From contig CM017761.1 of NCBI GenBank assembly GCA_008009225.1, forward strand, positions 72,234,694 through 72,298,693: DNA of 64,000 nt, read 5' to 3'. Each line of letters starts with the position of its first letter. Position 1 is the stretch's first letter. Made by a program: the position numbers and the translations under genes. This document shows positions 23,713-35,322 of the stretch, one piece after another. The stretch comes from Acer yangbiense. Lineage: Eukaryota > Streptophyta > Magnoliopsida > Sapindales > Sapindaceae. A model generated the notes under the pieces. The model worked only from the letters and a program-made list of their open reading frames with translations. It made no database searches and had not been told where the DNA came from.

Positions 23713-25935
23713 ACATGGTGTGAATATAGCTTTGGAAAAATCGGTTTCTAAGTTCTAACTACAAATTTCCAAGCTATAGCTGGACTTGGATTGGCTCAGC
23801 CCATCGTGCACGATGCTTCGTGGAGACTATTACTAAAATAAATACTAATAAAACAAGATTGATTAAATCTTCAACTGTATAATGAATTTAAACTAAATTC
23901 ATCATAAATACAAAAAAAAAAATTCTTATTATAAAATTAGATTGTGATTTATGTTTTTTTTTTTTTTTTGTTATTATTTATTTATTAATATTATGTTTCT
24001 TGTTTTTTTTTTTTTTTATAAAAAAAAATAAGATTATTTAGTTCATTTTGAGCAAGTGATTTATTTGTTTTATTTTATACTCTAAACTTCGCTATACTAT
24101 CGATTTTCCTTTATATAAAAAAATTCAATTTGTTTAAAAAATAAAAAAACTCATTTTACTATGAACTCAATTTTTCAGTATTTTTTTTTTATATATAATT
24201 GTTATTTTGTTTAAGTACCCCACTTGGTTAAAATTCCTAGGTCCACCATTGACAAGATGTCGTAGTAAAATTATGTGTTGTTTGGGAGGAGTTTCTAGGT
24301 AGTAGGATTTTGACGTGTTATATATGTTGGGTTAATGCTTGGTGATCACTGCTGTGAAATGAATCATGTTGAGCTATTTCACGGTATTTTCGTCCAAGAT
24401 TGTTGAACACAAAATAAAGTATTTAAGGGGACTAAATAAAATAGAGTAAAGACTAAAGTCTTAATCCAACACCCAAGTAATTTACAAAATAGTGAAGCTG
24501 CCAAGAAAGGCTAAAGTCTGTTTGGGCAAATCAAGTTGAAGTATTGGTGGGGCTTAGATGGTAGTAGATACAACAAAGACTTCAGAAGTCTACTATTGTG
24601 ACAATATATCAATGTCACCAAGTTGGAAGAAATCTCTGAAATTGGCATTGTAATGGCCATATAAATTGAATGACAAACAAATTTCTAGAGGAGACTATCA
24701 CATTAATTAGTTCATATAACAATGGAAAATTCATGATATCTAATACTAGCTAACAACTAAAGCACTCTCTCATGACCAACAATCAATTAGTTTTTTCATT
24801 TAATAAGATTTCGAGCAGTTCAAAAAAATATATGTTGGGTTAAATGCAAAAATTTCTATGCACTTAGGTTTTTACAAACATCCACACCACAAGCAAAGGG
24901 AAGAAATGAATTCAATTATGCCATTGATTTGATCCTCACACAACAAACACAGAAAGTATGACAAAGGTAGAATTGAGTGCATGGTGGAGCCGGTAATTTA
25001 TTGAAGATAACATTTTTCCAGAGCAGACATAGACACAGAAAGTTATGGAAAGTAGAGAAAGCTGTCAAGAAGACCATAGTTGGTTCAGGCACATAATATT
25101 ACAAAGTCTTGATGGGGATTGGAGTCCATGGATACAACAAAGACTTTAGAAGTCTGCATTGGTGACATAGGGTGATTGGCTGATAATGTCGAAAGGTCCA
25201 AACCAAAAATCCTGTTATGTCATTTTAGCTATGATTATATATAGGCCACAAATTGGTTTCTGACTACAAATTTCCAAGCTATACCTGGATTTGGATTGGC
25301 TCAACCCTTCGTGTACGATGCTTCATGGAGACTATTACTGAAATGAATACTAATAAAACAAGATTGATTAGATTTTCAACTGTATAATGAAAGACCTAAA
25401 TTATGAAAAAGACTTCTTCCCAGGGAGCTAGTCTTTATATAATATATATTATTTATATTTATATAATTTATTTAAAATAATTTAAATCTGTTTATATAAT
25501 TTAAAATAATATCATATTTAATAATAATATCTAAAAACAGAATTATGAAAAAGAAAATAATAAAAAAAAAAGGGAAAAATTCAAAAAAAAAAAAAGGGGG
25601 AAATTTATTTTATTATTTTTCTTTCTTTCTTTCTTTCTTTTTTTGAAAATTTTTCCTTTTCAATTTATGGGCTTTGATTTTTGGGGGTTATTTTTTTTAT
25701 TTTTTATTTTTATCAAATTCAAAAAATTAAAAAAAAATTTAAAAAAAAAAAAAAAAACTTATGTGCTTTGATTTTCTGGATTTTCTGGGTTTTCTTTTGT
25801 TTTCTTATTTTCTTTTTCTTTTTCATAAATATGTTTATATATATTATTATTAAACATGAGATTATTTTAAATTATATATAAGTTTATTTTAAAATATATA
25901 AACATATTTAAATTATTTTAAACAAATTATATAAC
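23713..25935. other. RLK-flank repeats and low-complexity DNA
   Basis: The stretch 23745-23880 repeats gene-upstream words. The stretch 24243-24490 matches 3610-3840 (an RLK tail relic). A perfect palindrome AGACTTCAGAAGTCT lies at 24577-24591 and a 6-bp-arm version at 25141-25155. The stretches 23900-24200 and 25430-25935 are A/T runs. No gene is seen. Confidence 0.5.
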
Positions 25936-26160
25936 TATATATATATATATACAGTTTTTCTATTATTAGTTCGTCATGACAATAAATTTATCAGGACGAA
26001 GAATGTGGACCATAGATTATGGAGAAATTTTGACAAGTGCATACATTTTGATGCATACACTTTGAGTCAAAGTATGTAAATTTAGTGGTCAACATTCTTT
26101 ATCCTGATATATTTATTGTCAGGACGAACTGATAATAAAAAATCTGTATATATATACATT
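25936..26160. mobile_element. Foldback element (about 225 bp) with empty site at 3930
   Basis: The arms, beginning TATATATATACAG and including AGTTCGTC..TGACAATAAA and GAATGT, are inverted copies over about 75 bp. The paralogous stretch at 3900-3965 lacks the whole insert, which confirms it as an insertion. The superfamily is uncertain because the ends lie in (TA)n and the target duplication cannot be read. Confidence 0.65.
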
Positions 26161-26185
26161 TAAATCGACAATCCTTCAACAACGA

Positions 26186-26259
26186 GCTGGAGTAGCTCAG
26201 TAGGTTAGAGCTTATAGCTCTTAACCACAAGATGGAAGGTTCAATCCCTAATGAAGGTG
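26186..26259 (+). pseudogene. tRNA-Lys(CTT)-like sequence, copy 2
   Basis: It has A-box-like TAGCTCAGTAGG, anticodon loop CTCTTAA and a good B box GGTTCAATCC, but weak anticodon and acceptor stems. It is the sister of 3969-4042, copied with the segment. Not a working tRNA gene. Confidence 0.5.
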
Positions 26260-26269
26260 TTTATTTTAT

Positions 26270-28875
26270 TTAGGGTTTCTATAGCTTGTTGCTTATCTAT
26301 AGCTTTGTAACATCTCCAATGCCACAATCAACACAAAATTATGTGTGATCAAGGAAAACTTTCTCAGCAGGTGATAACTCTTCTTTCTACACATTGTGTA
26401 GCACCATACTTTTATCTTTTATGCTTGTTTTTCGGGTAAAACCGGGTATTTAACGTTTTAAATAAGTGTTTCAGGTAATTTTTCATCACAGGGGCTAAAA
26501 TGCAAAATTAGAGAAATATTGGGGCAAAAGTGTAATTTTTAAAACTTAGATTCGGCGCCCCATTTCTGCGATTAGGGGCCACAGAAAAGGCTACAGAAAG
26601 GGACCAAAAGACCTCCATTTTGAAATTCTGCAGCCTAGGGAGCAGAATAGGGCGCATAACAGGGCGCGGAATTTCGACGAAAGCTTCCTGCAGAACACTC
26701 AACTTGCGGGGGCTATATTTCTCTCCTCCGATCGAACTGAGTTTTTTACTACATACGATTGGAAAGCCCCAGAAGTCTTCTTTCCAACGGTTCATCAAGA
26801 ACACGATTCCGATATTTTTGGAGAAAGTTATGCCCGTTTCCGTAACGGTGCGCTCTGCTGGAAACCTATCCACGAAATGCCCAATTTTCAGCCACTTAAG
26901 GGCATTTTCATCCTTTCCCCCATTTCTGCCCTAATCTCCTCAACACTATAAATATCCCCATTTTCTTTCCTCTCATCAGTTTTCACAGAATCCACACTCT
27001 CCCTCTCTCTCTCCTCCGCCGCCCAACTCTCTCTCTCTCTTCCATCTTCTTCATCCTTCTTCACATAATAAGGAGAGACCCATGCTCCCATGGAGGTTCT
27101 TCCTCCATGGGAGCCCACCATACATCTCCACAACACCATTTCTCACTTCCTCCATCCATTTTAGAACCGATTTCAAGGAAATATGAGTTAATTTCGAGCT
27201 AGGAAGCTATGGAGCAACTTTGGATGATTATCTTCAAGGGTTTGCTTTTATTCACTCATTTCCTTTGTAATTTTCGTTTCTTTGATGTGTAACCCCGATT
27301 TTGGGAATATTGTAAACCTTCACATGTGTAATATATGTATGTTTGTTCTTAAATTCTTGTGGGTTTTGTTTTACTCTTTGCTAATTGCATGTTTTAAGCT
27401 TTAATTGCAATATCCATGTGTGTAGAGGTCCTAAATTGATATGTGTTCATGATTGGGATTAGGAGTAGAGTAATTTAATATAGGAGTAGTGTAATTTAAC
27501 TTCCCATAATTGTTGATCGATTGATGGATGACCAAAATGCCATGTTTAGAGTAATTGGAGTGTTAGAGATTTAGCTCCAAAGAGTAGGAAAGGTTTTAGT
27601 TCAGGCAAGTTAGTTGCTAAATTGGCCTTGGTTCAAATCCTTGTGCTTAATGGGTCTTTTTAAGACACAATTATCCATCCTTGGCTGGATTGGGTAATAA
27701 ATTGATTTAGGGATAATTCTCAAATCAAGAGGATGAACCCTTAACCTATATTGAATGGTCTTAATGAATAACAACCAACTTATTGCACATTGTTGTTTGG
27801 TAAACTTGTTTCCCATGTCTAGCCATCCTAGGGAGATTGATAAAACCGAATCTGCATCTAGAGTAAAGACAAACTGAATTCCTCTTGTGCTTGTGTAGTT
27901 ATATGGATATTTCATTGCTTAATGCTTTCACTCAGTTAGCCACCTTGTGGATGATATTTAGGCTATGTGTTATATATTGCGTGGTTCACATTAACATGTC
28001 CAGCGTGATATCCTCTACATTTGACCAGACAGTGAGAGATACACTAGGCTGGCATGTAGAGCTCGTGTGTGTGTCCCACAGTCCTTAATGAATCCAAGCA
28101 TTTATGCATGGATGTAATCTTTAAGACATCGAGAGAGATTAGAGATTAATTAAGGGGACACGAGCATATAACATACGTGTTGTATGGGTATCTCGTATTC
28201 TTAATGCTTTCACTTGGTTGCCATCCCGTATTTGGTTAGCCATTGTGAATGAATTATTGGTTGTAGTATGGCCCATGCGGTTGCGCATTACATGCCCAAC
28301 GAAATAACCACTGTATATGACCAGACAGTGAGAGATACACTAGGCTGGCATACAGGGCTCTTGTGTGTGTGCCATGGCACTTAATGAATTCATGTGTACT
28401 TTGTATGTGTGGATGTGATTTCTAAGACTCGAGAGAGATTAGAGATCAATTAAGGGGACACGAGCCTATGATATACTTGCATATTGAGGGACTAAGTGAG
28501 TCTAGAGCTTAATTAGGAGGATTGTTACGGTTGAGTCGTTTTCCTAGTGTAACCACATTTCATGCTATCTCTCCATTCCATTCTATCCATGTATATATTA
28601 TGTTAGTTAGTTTATTTATTTATATTATTATTTACTTTTCCACAAACGCAACACACGAGTTCTCTCGGAGTGTTGTAATAATAGCTAGAATCGGTAATAG
28701 TCGGCGAATCCCACTTCTCTGCGGAACGATACCCTCACTTGTCGCTGTGCTAGTCTCTTTGACTCGCGCGCTAGCGAGGTTGAACTTAAATGTTCATCTT
28801 TTGACCGACATTGCAACGACGTGTCGTCAGCAGGAGGATTAGGGAGGTTAGGCCAAGTTCTCAATGATCACCATA
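26270..28875 (+). pseudogene. Collapsed LRR-RLK copy 2, split by a solo LTR
   Basis: Signal-peptide words (gcttgttgcttatctatagcttt) run directly into the gene's last codons (gtgatcaaggaaaactttctcagcagg). The latter resume after the LTR at 28830 (gcaggaggattaggg to gttctcaatga). It has the same internal collapse as 4105-4235. Confidence 0.65.
26372..28829. mobile_element. Solo LTR of a large LTR retrotransposon (2458 bp)
   Basis: It begins TGATAACTC and ends GTGTCGTCA, with the 5-bp target duplication GCAGG at 26367-26371 and 28830-28834. The paralogous collapsed RLK at 4190-4200 gives the empty site. No gag-pol is present. Inside are a TATA-like ctataaatatcc (26946), a CT-rich leader (26990-27060) and two tandem units of about 298 bp (near 28022 and 28320, each with gaccagacagtgagagatac). 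The length suggests a Gypsy-type parent, but nothing in it proves the superfamily. Confidence 0.8.
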
Positions 28876-30160
28876 GTCAAAATATCATTGTTTTTGCAGG
28901 TGAGATGCATCAATGATATTTATAAAATATGATATTTTTTCCAGTTTTTCAATTTTATTTTTTTTAAATTGTTTTGTTTTTAAATTTTTGTTTTTCTTTT
29001 AATTTATATATTTTCTAATTCAATTCAATTGTTAATTATTTAAAATTATATTTGATCTCCACCATCCATGTTTGAGATGGATGGTGGAGATCCATTTAAA
29101 AAAAATGTGTTTTATTTATTTATTTATTTATTTTTATTGATTTAATTTAGGGATCATAGGTAGTTTAGTCTTTTAAAGGTAACAATTAGTCAATAATTAA
29201 GTTTTACCTAACGGCAAGGGGTGTGAGTGTCAATTAATGATAAAGTTGTTTATGGGTGTAAGAAGCCAAACCTCAGGGAGGTTTAGTGCAATTTGCTCTT
29301 TTTGAAATAAAATACACCATTTTATTTATGAAAAAAGAAATATTAAATATTAAAGACAAACATGTTTAGGCAGAAATGAAAATAATTTTATGTTAATTTT
29401 ATTAACTCTTTACATGGTCGTAAAGCCCAAATTTTAGTTACAAAAATAAATAAATAATAAGCCCAAATTTTATTTAAAAAAAGCCCAGATCAGTTAAGGT
29501 TTATTTAAAATGGGCTGTCGCCAATTTAACCAAAAGCCCAACCCAAAATCCAAGAGGAGGAAAGTTGACACACCACGTTGACGTTTTAGTGCTGACGTGC
29601 CCGGGCGGTGGGCACATCAGTATAAAGAGCTGACGTAAAGAGGCGCGTAGGCACAACGCATTGAGCCACGTAGCCATGACAAATTTTGATTGAAGCTATG
29701 ACTCTTGTCTGCATCACACAAGCGAATGTGCATGTGTGTTTGTCTCAGTGTTGCAAAGCATGCATTCAATTCTCAGTGTCATTGTTGTTATTAATAATAT
29801 GGACCATATAAATATATATATATCGTTTGAGAAGTTCAAATATTAATAACAGGGCTGTGATTGCTGTTTCAGGATTTGGTACCAAAAAGAAAAAGCAAGA
29901 GACAGGCTTCGTAGTTGACACTCTGGTGGGTATTTGTTTGAATTATATTAATTGTTCTAGGCGGAATTACCAAATTCAATTATGTCATTTCGATGAAGGT
30001 ATTGCAATATATACAATGTTTGTGTTTTATGAAAAAATGAATGATTTTACTTGTAAGTGTAGACTTGACTTGAGTGTGGTGGATCCGAAAATTGATGAAT
30101 GCATTTTCTCTGAGTAGGCCATCAACTTGTAATGAGCATCAACCAAATTCTGTCCTGCCT
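28876..30160. other. AT-rich intergenic DNA shared with 4240-5740
   Basis: The order and words match 4240-5060 and 5555-5745. The crooked-neck-like exon present at 5423 is missing here. An open segment at 29873-29930 (FGTKKKKQETGFVVDTL) has splice-like borders but I cannot assign it. The stretch 30000-30110 matches 59560-59670 after gene D. Confidence 0.5.
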
Positions 30161-30240
30161 AACTCCCTGAAAACATGCTTAGTTTTCTCAGCTGCTCTGC
30201 CATTCTGCTATGGTGCTTCAGATTGTTGCTATCACGCATT
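30161..30240 (+). pseudogene. RLK signal-peptide fragment
   Basis: The words ccctgaaaacatgcttag to atggtgcttcagattgttg encode an MLSF..LLWCFRLL-type leader like that at 5920, then break off. Upstream it has the same atgagcatcaaccaaattc stretch as 5870 and 240. It is truncated. Confidence 0.55.
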
Positions 30241-30522
30241 TTCGAAGGGATTGAAGCCGGTTCATTATCGGCGGCAGCGGCAGTGGCTGCTGTTCCAAAT
30301 CCGATCATCTATAGCTGAACCGAGTCAAGAAAGAATATATATATATATATATTTGAAATTTTGAAGAAGCAATGAATCCGTTGACACCGGTGAAACGAAT
30401 CCAGAACATAAATTCGAAGGAGGCGGCTGTAGAGAATAATATTCATCTTGTATATTGATGAACTTAATTGATTTACATGTATATATACAGTACGCAGATC
30501 GTGTATTCACAGTAGATGTAAT

Positions 30523-31435
30523 CAGGGGCGAAACCAGAAATTTTTTTCTAGGTGAGCTGTGAACAATTTCATATAGATAAAAAATTATATTATATAATAA
30601 AAAAAATCATTTTGATAGCGAATCACGACGGTACGAAGAAATTTTTTTTAGTTAAAATAAAAAAGTATACATAGTCAGGGGACATAACGAGTCTTACCCT
30701 CAAATTCATATTCTAACCAAGAAAAAACACAAGAAAATAAAAAGAAAATATGCATGCAATGTAAATACAATAAGATCCTACTTAAATTTTGACTTTTGAG
30801 GCTTCAAAGAGATAAAAGCATATATTACCGAATCCGAATCAATTGTAAAAATAAGTTCTCTTTCAATAAAAACAACCATACAATTCTCAAAAAACTCGCC
30901 ATTCATCTTGTTGTGCAAAGACGTTTTGATAAGTTTTATAGCCGAAAATAAAACTTAATTTTAGATTAATTTTACAACATAAACTTTAAAATAAAAATAA
31001 AACTTACAGTTTTCTCATATCAACGTTTATATACCTCCACAAATCCAAAAGCTATGAAAACTCATAAAATTGAAATTCTTGGAGACTTGGAGATTAATTT
31101 ATATGGTAAATCAACTACTTTTGGTGTGTTGTTAAGGGGTTAAAATTTCCCAATTTGATTTTTGAGTCAGTAAAGGGTTAATATTTATGAATTTAATCGT
31201 TCACTTGATTAAGAAAATACAATAGGCTTTAATAAGTTTGATACATGTTTTTAAGCTATTAGGTTGTTATTAAGATAAAGAAAAATATCGTAAGTTAAAT
31301 CGGAATCGAAATTGGATTGTGATATACTTAGAATTAATTGGGATATATTTAAAACTATTAAAAAAAACTTTTTTTTTTCTTTTCAAAAGCAGGGTGGGCT
31401 ACAGCCCACCCTAGCCAGCCCTAATTCCGCCACTG
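30523..31435. mobile_element. Non-autonomous hAT-type element (913 bp)
   Basis: The ends CAGGGGCGAAACC and the complement CAGTGGCGGAATT, flanked by the 8-bp duplication GATGTAAT (30515-30522 and 31436-31443), fit hAT elements of the CAGNGGCGGA type. There is a GGGTGGGCTACAGCCCACCC hairpin near the right end. No transposase frame remains. Confidence 0.75.
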
Positions 31436-31564
31436 GATGTAATCTACTTCTATTTAACAATTAGAGTGGTAATGACCAACTATAACAGTATTAGATAGAA
31501 ACAAAGTCTTCAAGTCAAGTTGAGTTGGAGTTGGTTTGATTATCCTTAATAATTATCACTTTAG

Positions 31565-31941
31565 TTGTACAATCGCAAGTGCTCAGGCGATTTCAGGACA
31601 ATGCAGAAGGGTAAATTGGCAATCGTAGACAAAGACCAAGACCTTGTCACCATGGTTGACATGTTAAGGGAAGTTGAATCAGTCAGTTTCACAGTGTTCA
31701 AGTCCATTTTTTCATTTGTCTGCCCAATCAAGGCAAGATCAAAGTGCAACAGTTGGTCCTTGGTCTCAAAAGTGATCCAATCCAAACTCGTATCTTGCGA
31801 AGAGGAGATGCTCTAATCAGGAACAAGAAATGCATTGATGTGATGAAAGTGCAAAAAGCACAAAAGGGTTTGGAGGAATTGGAATCAACCATGCAAGAAA
31901 TAGAGGAGGGACTAGAATGTGTCTTCAGAATTTGTGACTAA
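31565..31941 (+). pseudogene. DUF241 (BPS1-like) family C-terminal remnant
   Basis: Two frames together cover the C-terminal half of the plant DUF241 family: VTMVDMLREVESVSFTVFKS and SWSLVSKVIQSK in one frame, then after a shift near 31815 LEELESTMQEIEEGLECVFR to a stop at 31941. No N-terminal half or start is present. Members are usually near 280-300 residues, so this is a truncated, frameshifted copy. The family is assigned from memory of its motifs. Confidence 0.6.
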
Positions 31942-32440
31942 CTTACATGAACTTGAGTGTACTTCATACAATTTACAACAGTACAATCGTTTATTCAAAA
32001 TATTCAATAAGAGATTCTCACCAAAAAAATATTCAATAAGAGATGAAACTAAACTATTAACAGAGATGCCGACAACTGATAAAGACCAATGACCATACAT
32101 GAGAAAAAACAAGAAAGCAAGAATCCTAAATGTTGCAAGATGAGCGTAATCACAGCATTTCATCATTTTGTCTTCAATGAAGATAACAGGGAGATTTATT
32201 TTCAACAAATATTCAATAAATTACAATGATACATGCTACAATTTCAATGTATGATGAACCAAATTCATACAAGTAACAGAAGCTAGAACATTTTGGATTA
32301 ATCACAGCATCCAGAAATAGAAAAAAAAAAAAAAAATGTATGTAACACACTGCACAAAATAAACAGCTTTTGGTATTGTACAATCAAGTATATAACACAT
32401 GATCATCATAATAATTATAAAGATATAATCCTTGATCATC
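31942..32440. other. Intergenic DNA, nothing recognised
   Basis: There is a small direct duplication of attcaataagagat (32004-32045) and a poly(A) run at 32320. No gene is seen. Confidence 0.5.
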
Positions 32441-32442
32441 AT

Positions 32443-32601
32443 GGGTTTCGGTGGCGAACGTTTCTCAATGCTTCACATTCAGCTATGAAACTCTTGGAAG
32501 CACCTTTCCACTAAAGATTGATCACCTGCACCGCAACTGATATGATGTTTTCACCCAAAAGTCCCTTGTACACAATGCCATAGCGTCCTTCACCAACTAT
32601 A
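32443..32601 (-). pseudogene. RLK kinase N-lobe fragment, opposite strand
   Basis: On the minus strand it reads VGEGRYGIVYKGLLGEN, then VAVQVINL, a TAG stop, then GASKSFIAECEALRNVRHR. The catalytic-lobe lysine of VAVKV is Gln here. It is the only RLK relic on the minus strand and is cut at both ends. Confidence 0.7.
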
Positions 32602-33159
32602 TTTATAATAGTTCAAATAATACGAAAGAGTTTATTTATAATTTATTATTATGTGAAAATGTTGTATTGAATTTTCATATATTGTTTAATTGCAATTTGA
32701 GAAAGCTGTTTTAATTCTAGACAGAATTCCAAGCCACAATTTCAAACATTAACATAAACAAAATTTTTAGTTAAAATTAAACGTACATGTTTCAAAATAT
32801 GTGCACATATATGTTTCTGCTAAACTACATGTTTTATAGCCTAGAAAACTAAACACCAATGCAAAATTAAACTTTTGAACTTATAATCAATCAAACTAAA
32901 TACTAATAGAAATGAACTCATATTTCTGATAAATTGATTATAATCAAAATAATGCATTAAAATTAGAAATATGTACCAAATTAGTACCTATGAGAGAAAG
33001 CTGGTGGCTAACATGATGAACAGAGACAGTGCACACAGTGCAACGCGATATGCTTTGCTAACAAGACTGTTTACCGTGCCTTTTAAATTTGTATGGCAGT
33101 CTAACATCTTCACTTTAAGAGGTTTGAGTTGAATTCTTCAAAACCAATTCTTCCCTTCT
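32602..33159. other. Intergenic DNA, nothing recognised
   Basis: AT-rich, with no coding signal. It probably holds the 3' flank of the PPR gene. Confidence 0.45.
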
Positions 33160-34238
33160 TCACCAATAATCCATACAAGAACAATTCCCACCACTAAAAT
33201 GATGGAACCAATACCTATCCCTCAACAGTATCTTTCTATTGTAAAGTTTAGATATGAGCTTAGCAACTGTGTGGCAGTCCCCACAAACACGAAGATTCTT
33301 CACAATTCGGATCGGCTGAGATGGACTGGTACTAATAAGACCAAATGCAATTGCTAATTTTTCACTGTGAAGGTTTAGTGCCTGTTCCTTCATGTCTTCC
33401 TCATCAACAAGTTGCAAAAGGAGGGACTTGTTTGTTACATGACCGGATGATTTTAATTTTGCCACAATCTCATCCAGCTTTGAATAGATTTCCTTGGAGA
33501 GAGGGTGAGAATTATCTGCCGCCAAAAACTTATGAAATGTACCATTGACCTCCATTGAGCTCCAACTCGTTCTTTTTGTAGTCCAGAAACTCTCATTCGT
33601 TTCCTTAGTTAAGATACATTGTCCCATTTCCCTGTTTTGGTGTATATATTAGATAGAAGCAATAAAGCTCCATCATTTTTGGGTTCCAACTCCAGCAATT
33701 GGCTACAAGCCTGTTCAGCAAGCTCAACATTTTTGTGAATTTTACAGACAACAATTAAAGCCCCCCCATACCGATGCACTAGGTGTTATAGGCATTTTCT
33801 CTATAAATTCCACAGCTTCTTTCAAAAGGCCTGTACGGCCAAGAATGTTGACCATGCAAGCATAGTGCTTGACTCCTGGCACAACCCCATAAACCGGCTC
33901 CATTTGATTGAAAAACATCCTGCCTTTCTCTACTAAACCTGAGTGACTACAAGCACATAATACATTGGTAAAAGTAACAGCATTGGGCTTGACCTTAGCT
34001 TCATTCATTCTGTAGAACAGATCAATCACAGCTCTTCCACACCCATGCATTGACAAACCAGCAATCATGGAACTCCAAACAAATACATCTCTTCTCTCCA
34101 CAGAATGAAATACATCAAGCGCCTTCTCTAGATTCCCACACTTAGAATACATGTCAATGAGTGAGGTTGTGAGATGACAATTCAACTTCATCCTCTGCTT
34201 CTTTAAATTCTCATGGATCCACTCACCCACATCCATAG
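33160..34238 (-). pseudogene. DYW-type PPR gene (OTP81-like), 3' part
   Basis: It reads DVGEWIHENLKK, PPR repeats (SLIDMYSKCGNLEKA, DVFVWSSMIAGL, VTFTNVLCACSHSG), the E domain and the DYW domain with HSEKLAIAFGL, CGDCHTVAKLISK and the end CSCMDYW. Such proteins edit C to U in organelle RNA; HSE plus CGDCH is the deaminase-like zinc site. The closest known protein I recall is Arabidopsis OTP81 (At2g29760). The frame is broken by an extra G in a run of seven (33761-33767), a GAA to TAA change near 33645 and further small indels near 33580. The copia element at 34239 splits it from its 5' part. Confidence 0.75.
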
Positions 34239-34422
34239 TGTTAGAATATTATGGTTAATTAGGAAGATTGTATAGTTGACTTATTTGATTTGTTTAGCAT
34301 AGAATCAATTAGCTTCTTTGTAGGTATTTGTTTCCTATTGTATCTCTATTTCCTAATTGTAATTCTCCTATAAATTACCTCCTATATGGAGAAGAATAAG
34401 ATAACAAACACTCAATTCTTCA
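34239..34422 (+). repeat. Left LTR of E1
   Basis: TGTTAGAATATTATGG to CTCAATTCTTCA, 184 bp, identical to 38800-38983. TATA-like cctataaattacc lies near 34369. Confidence 0.9.
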
Positions 34423-35320
34423 TGGTATCAGAGCCAAAACAAATTGTTTAGGGTTCTTGATCTACTGCTTCTTTTTTTTACAATTTTTTCTTTTTCTTTT
34501 TCTACCGGCACTGTTTGACTAAAAAATAAAAATAAAAAAAAAATTCCAGTACCTATTGCTCTCTTTTTCGGTGAGCCTGTTCTTGATCTACTACTTCTTT
34601 TTTTTACAATTTTTTCTTTTTCTTTTTCTACCGGCACTGTTTGACAAAAAAAAATAAAAAATAAAAAAAATTCCAGTACCTATTGCTCTCTTTTTCGGTG
34701 AGCCTTACCACTGGAATACCTACCACCGGCATCTCGTCGGACTTCCTAACAGCCTATCACGTCGCCGGTCATCCTAAACCTAACTAGTGACCCGCGTTAC
34801 TTCAACTTGCGAGACTTCCTCGTGACCCGACCCGATCGTGTCAGTTTCCTCTTTCTCCAACAGCGACCCGCATCGTCGATCTTTTCGACAGCAACCCACG
34901 CCGACGTCGTACGTCGCCGCCGATCATCCTACCAGATCCGGTGACCCACGTCGCCTCTGTGTTTACTTCGTGACCCGACCCGACCCGGTCGATTCTTCTT
35001 CAATCAGCAACCCACATGTGCTGCCAACCTTCTCATGCCTCCGTCAGACCAGATCTGTTGGTCTCTTAAATTGATCTAGTGTTCATCTACCTGCTACAGT
35101 ATTCGTATCTGCTACAGTGGTCATCCACCATACCTGCTACAGTATTCGTATCTGCTACAGTATCCGTATTTGCTACAGTACTTCATCTACTGTACTTGCT
35201 ACAGTACTTTGCCAGATTTACTGCTCCACTACTAAACTCCGGATTTATTATTCCAACTGCTGGATTTACTGTTCCGTTACCAAACTCCGGGTATTTTCTG
35301 TTCTTTTGCTTCCGCTGCTA
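34423..35320 (+). repeat. E1 leader: tandem duplication and TGCTACAGTA minisatellite
   Basis: After the primer site, a unit of about 126 bp (from gttcttgatctact) is present twice, at about 34454 and 34579. E2 has it once. A GC-rich part rich in GACCCGACCC and GTCGCCG words follows (34740-35070). Then comes a minisatellite built on CTGCTACAGTA (35090-35215). There is no gag motif such as a CCHC knuckle. Confidence 0.65.
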
Positions 35321-35322
35321 CT

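Noticed and set aside
26508..27139. Frames of 80-120 codons on both strands in the solo LTR
   Set aside because: They overlap on both strands, have no recognisable domain, and fall in the LTR promoter and leader part.
28522..28842. 106-codon frame at the right end of the solo LTR
   Set aside because: It lies within LTR sequence, has no family features, and ends at the LTR/target border by chance.
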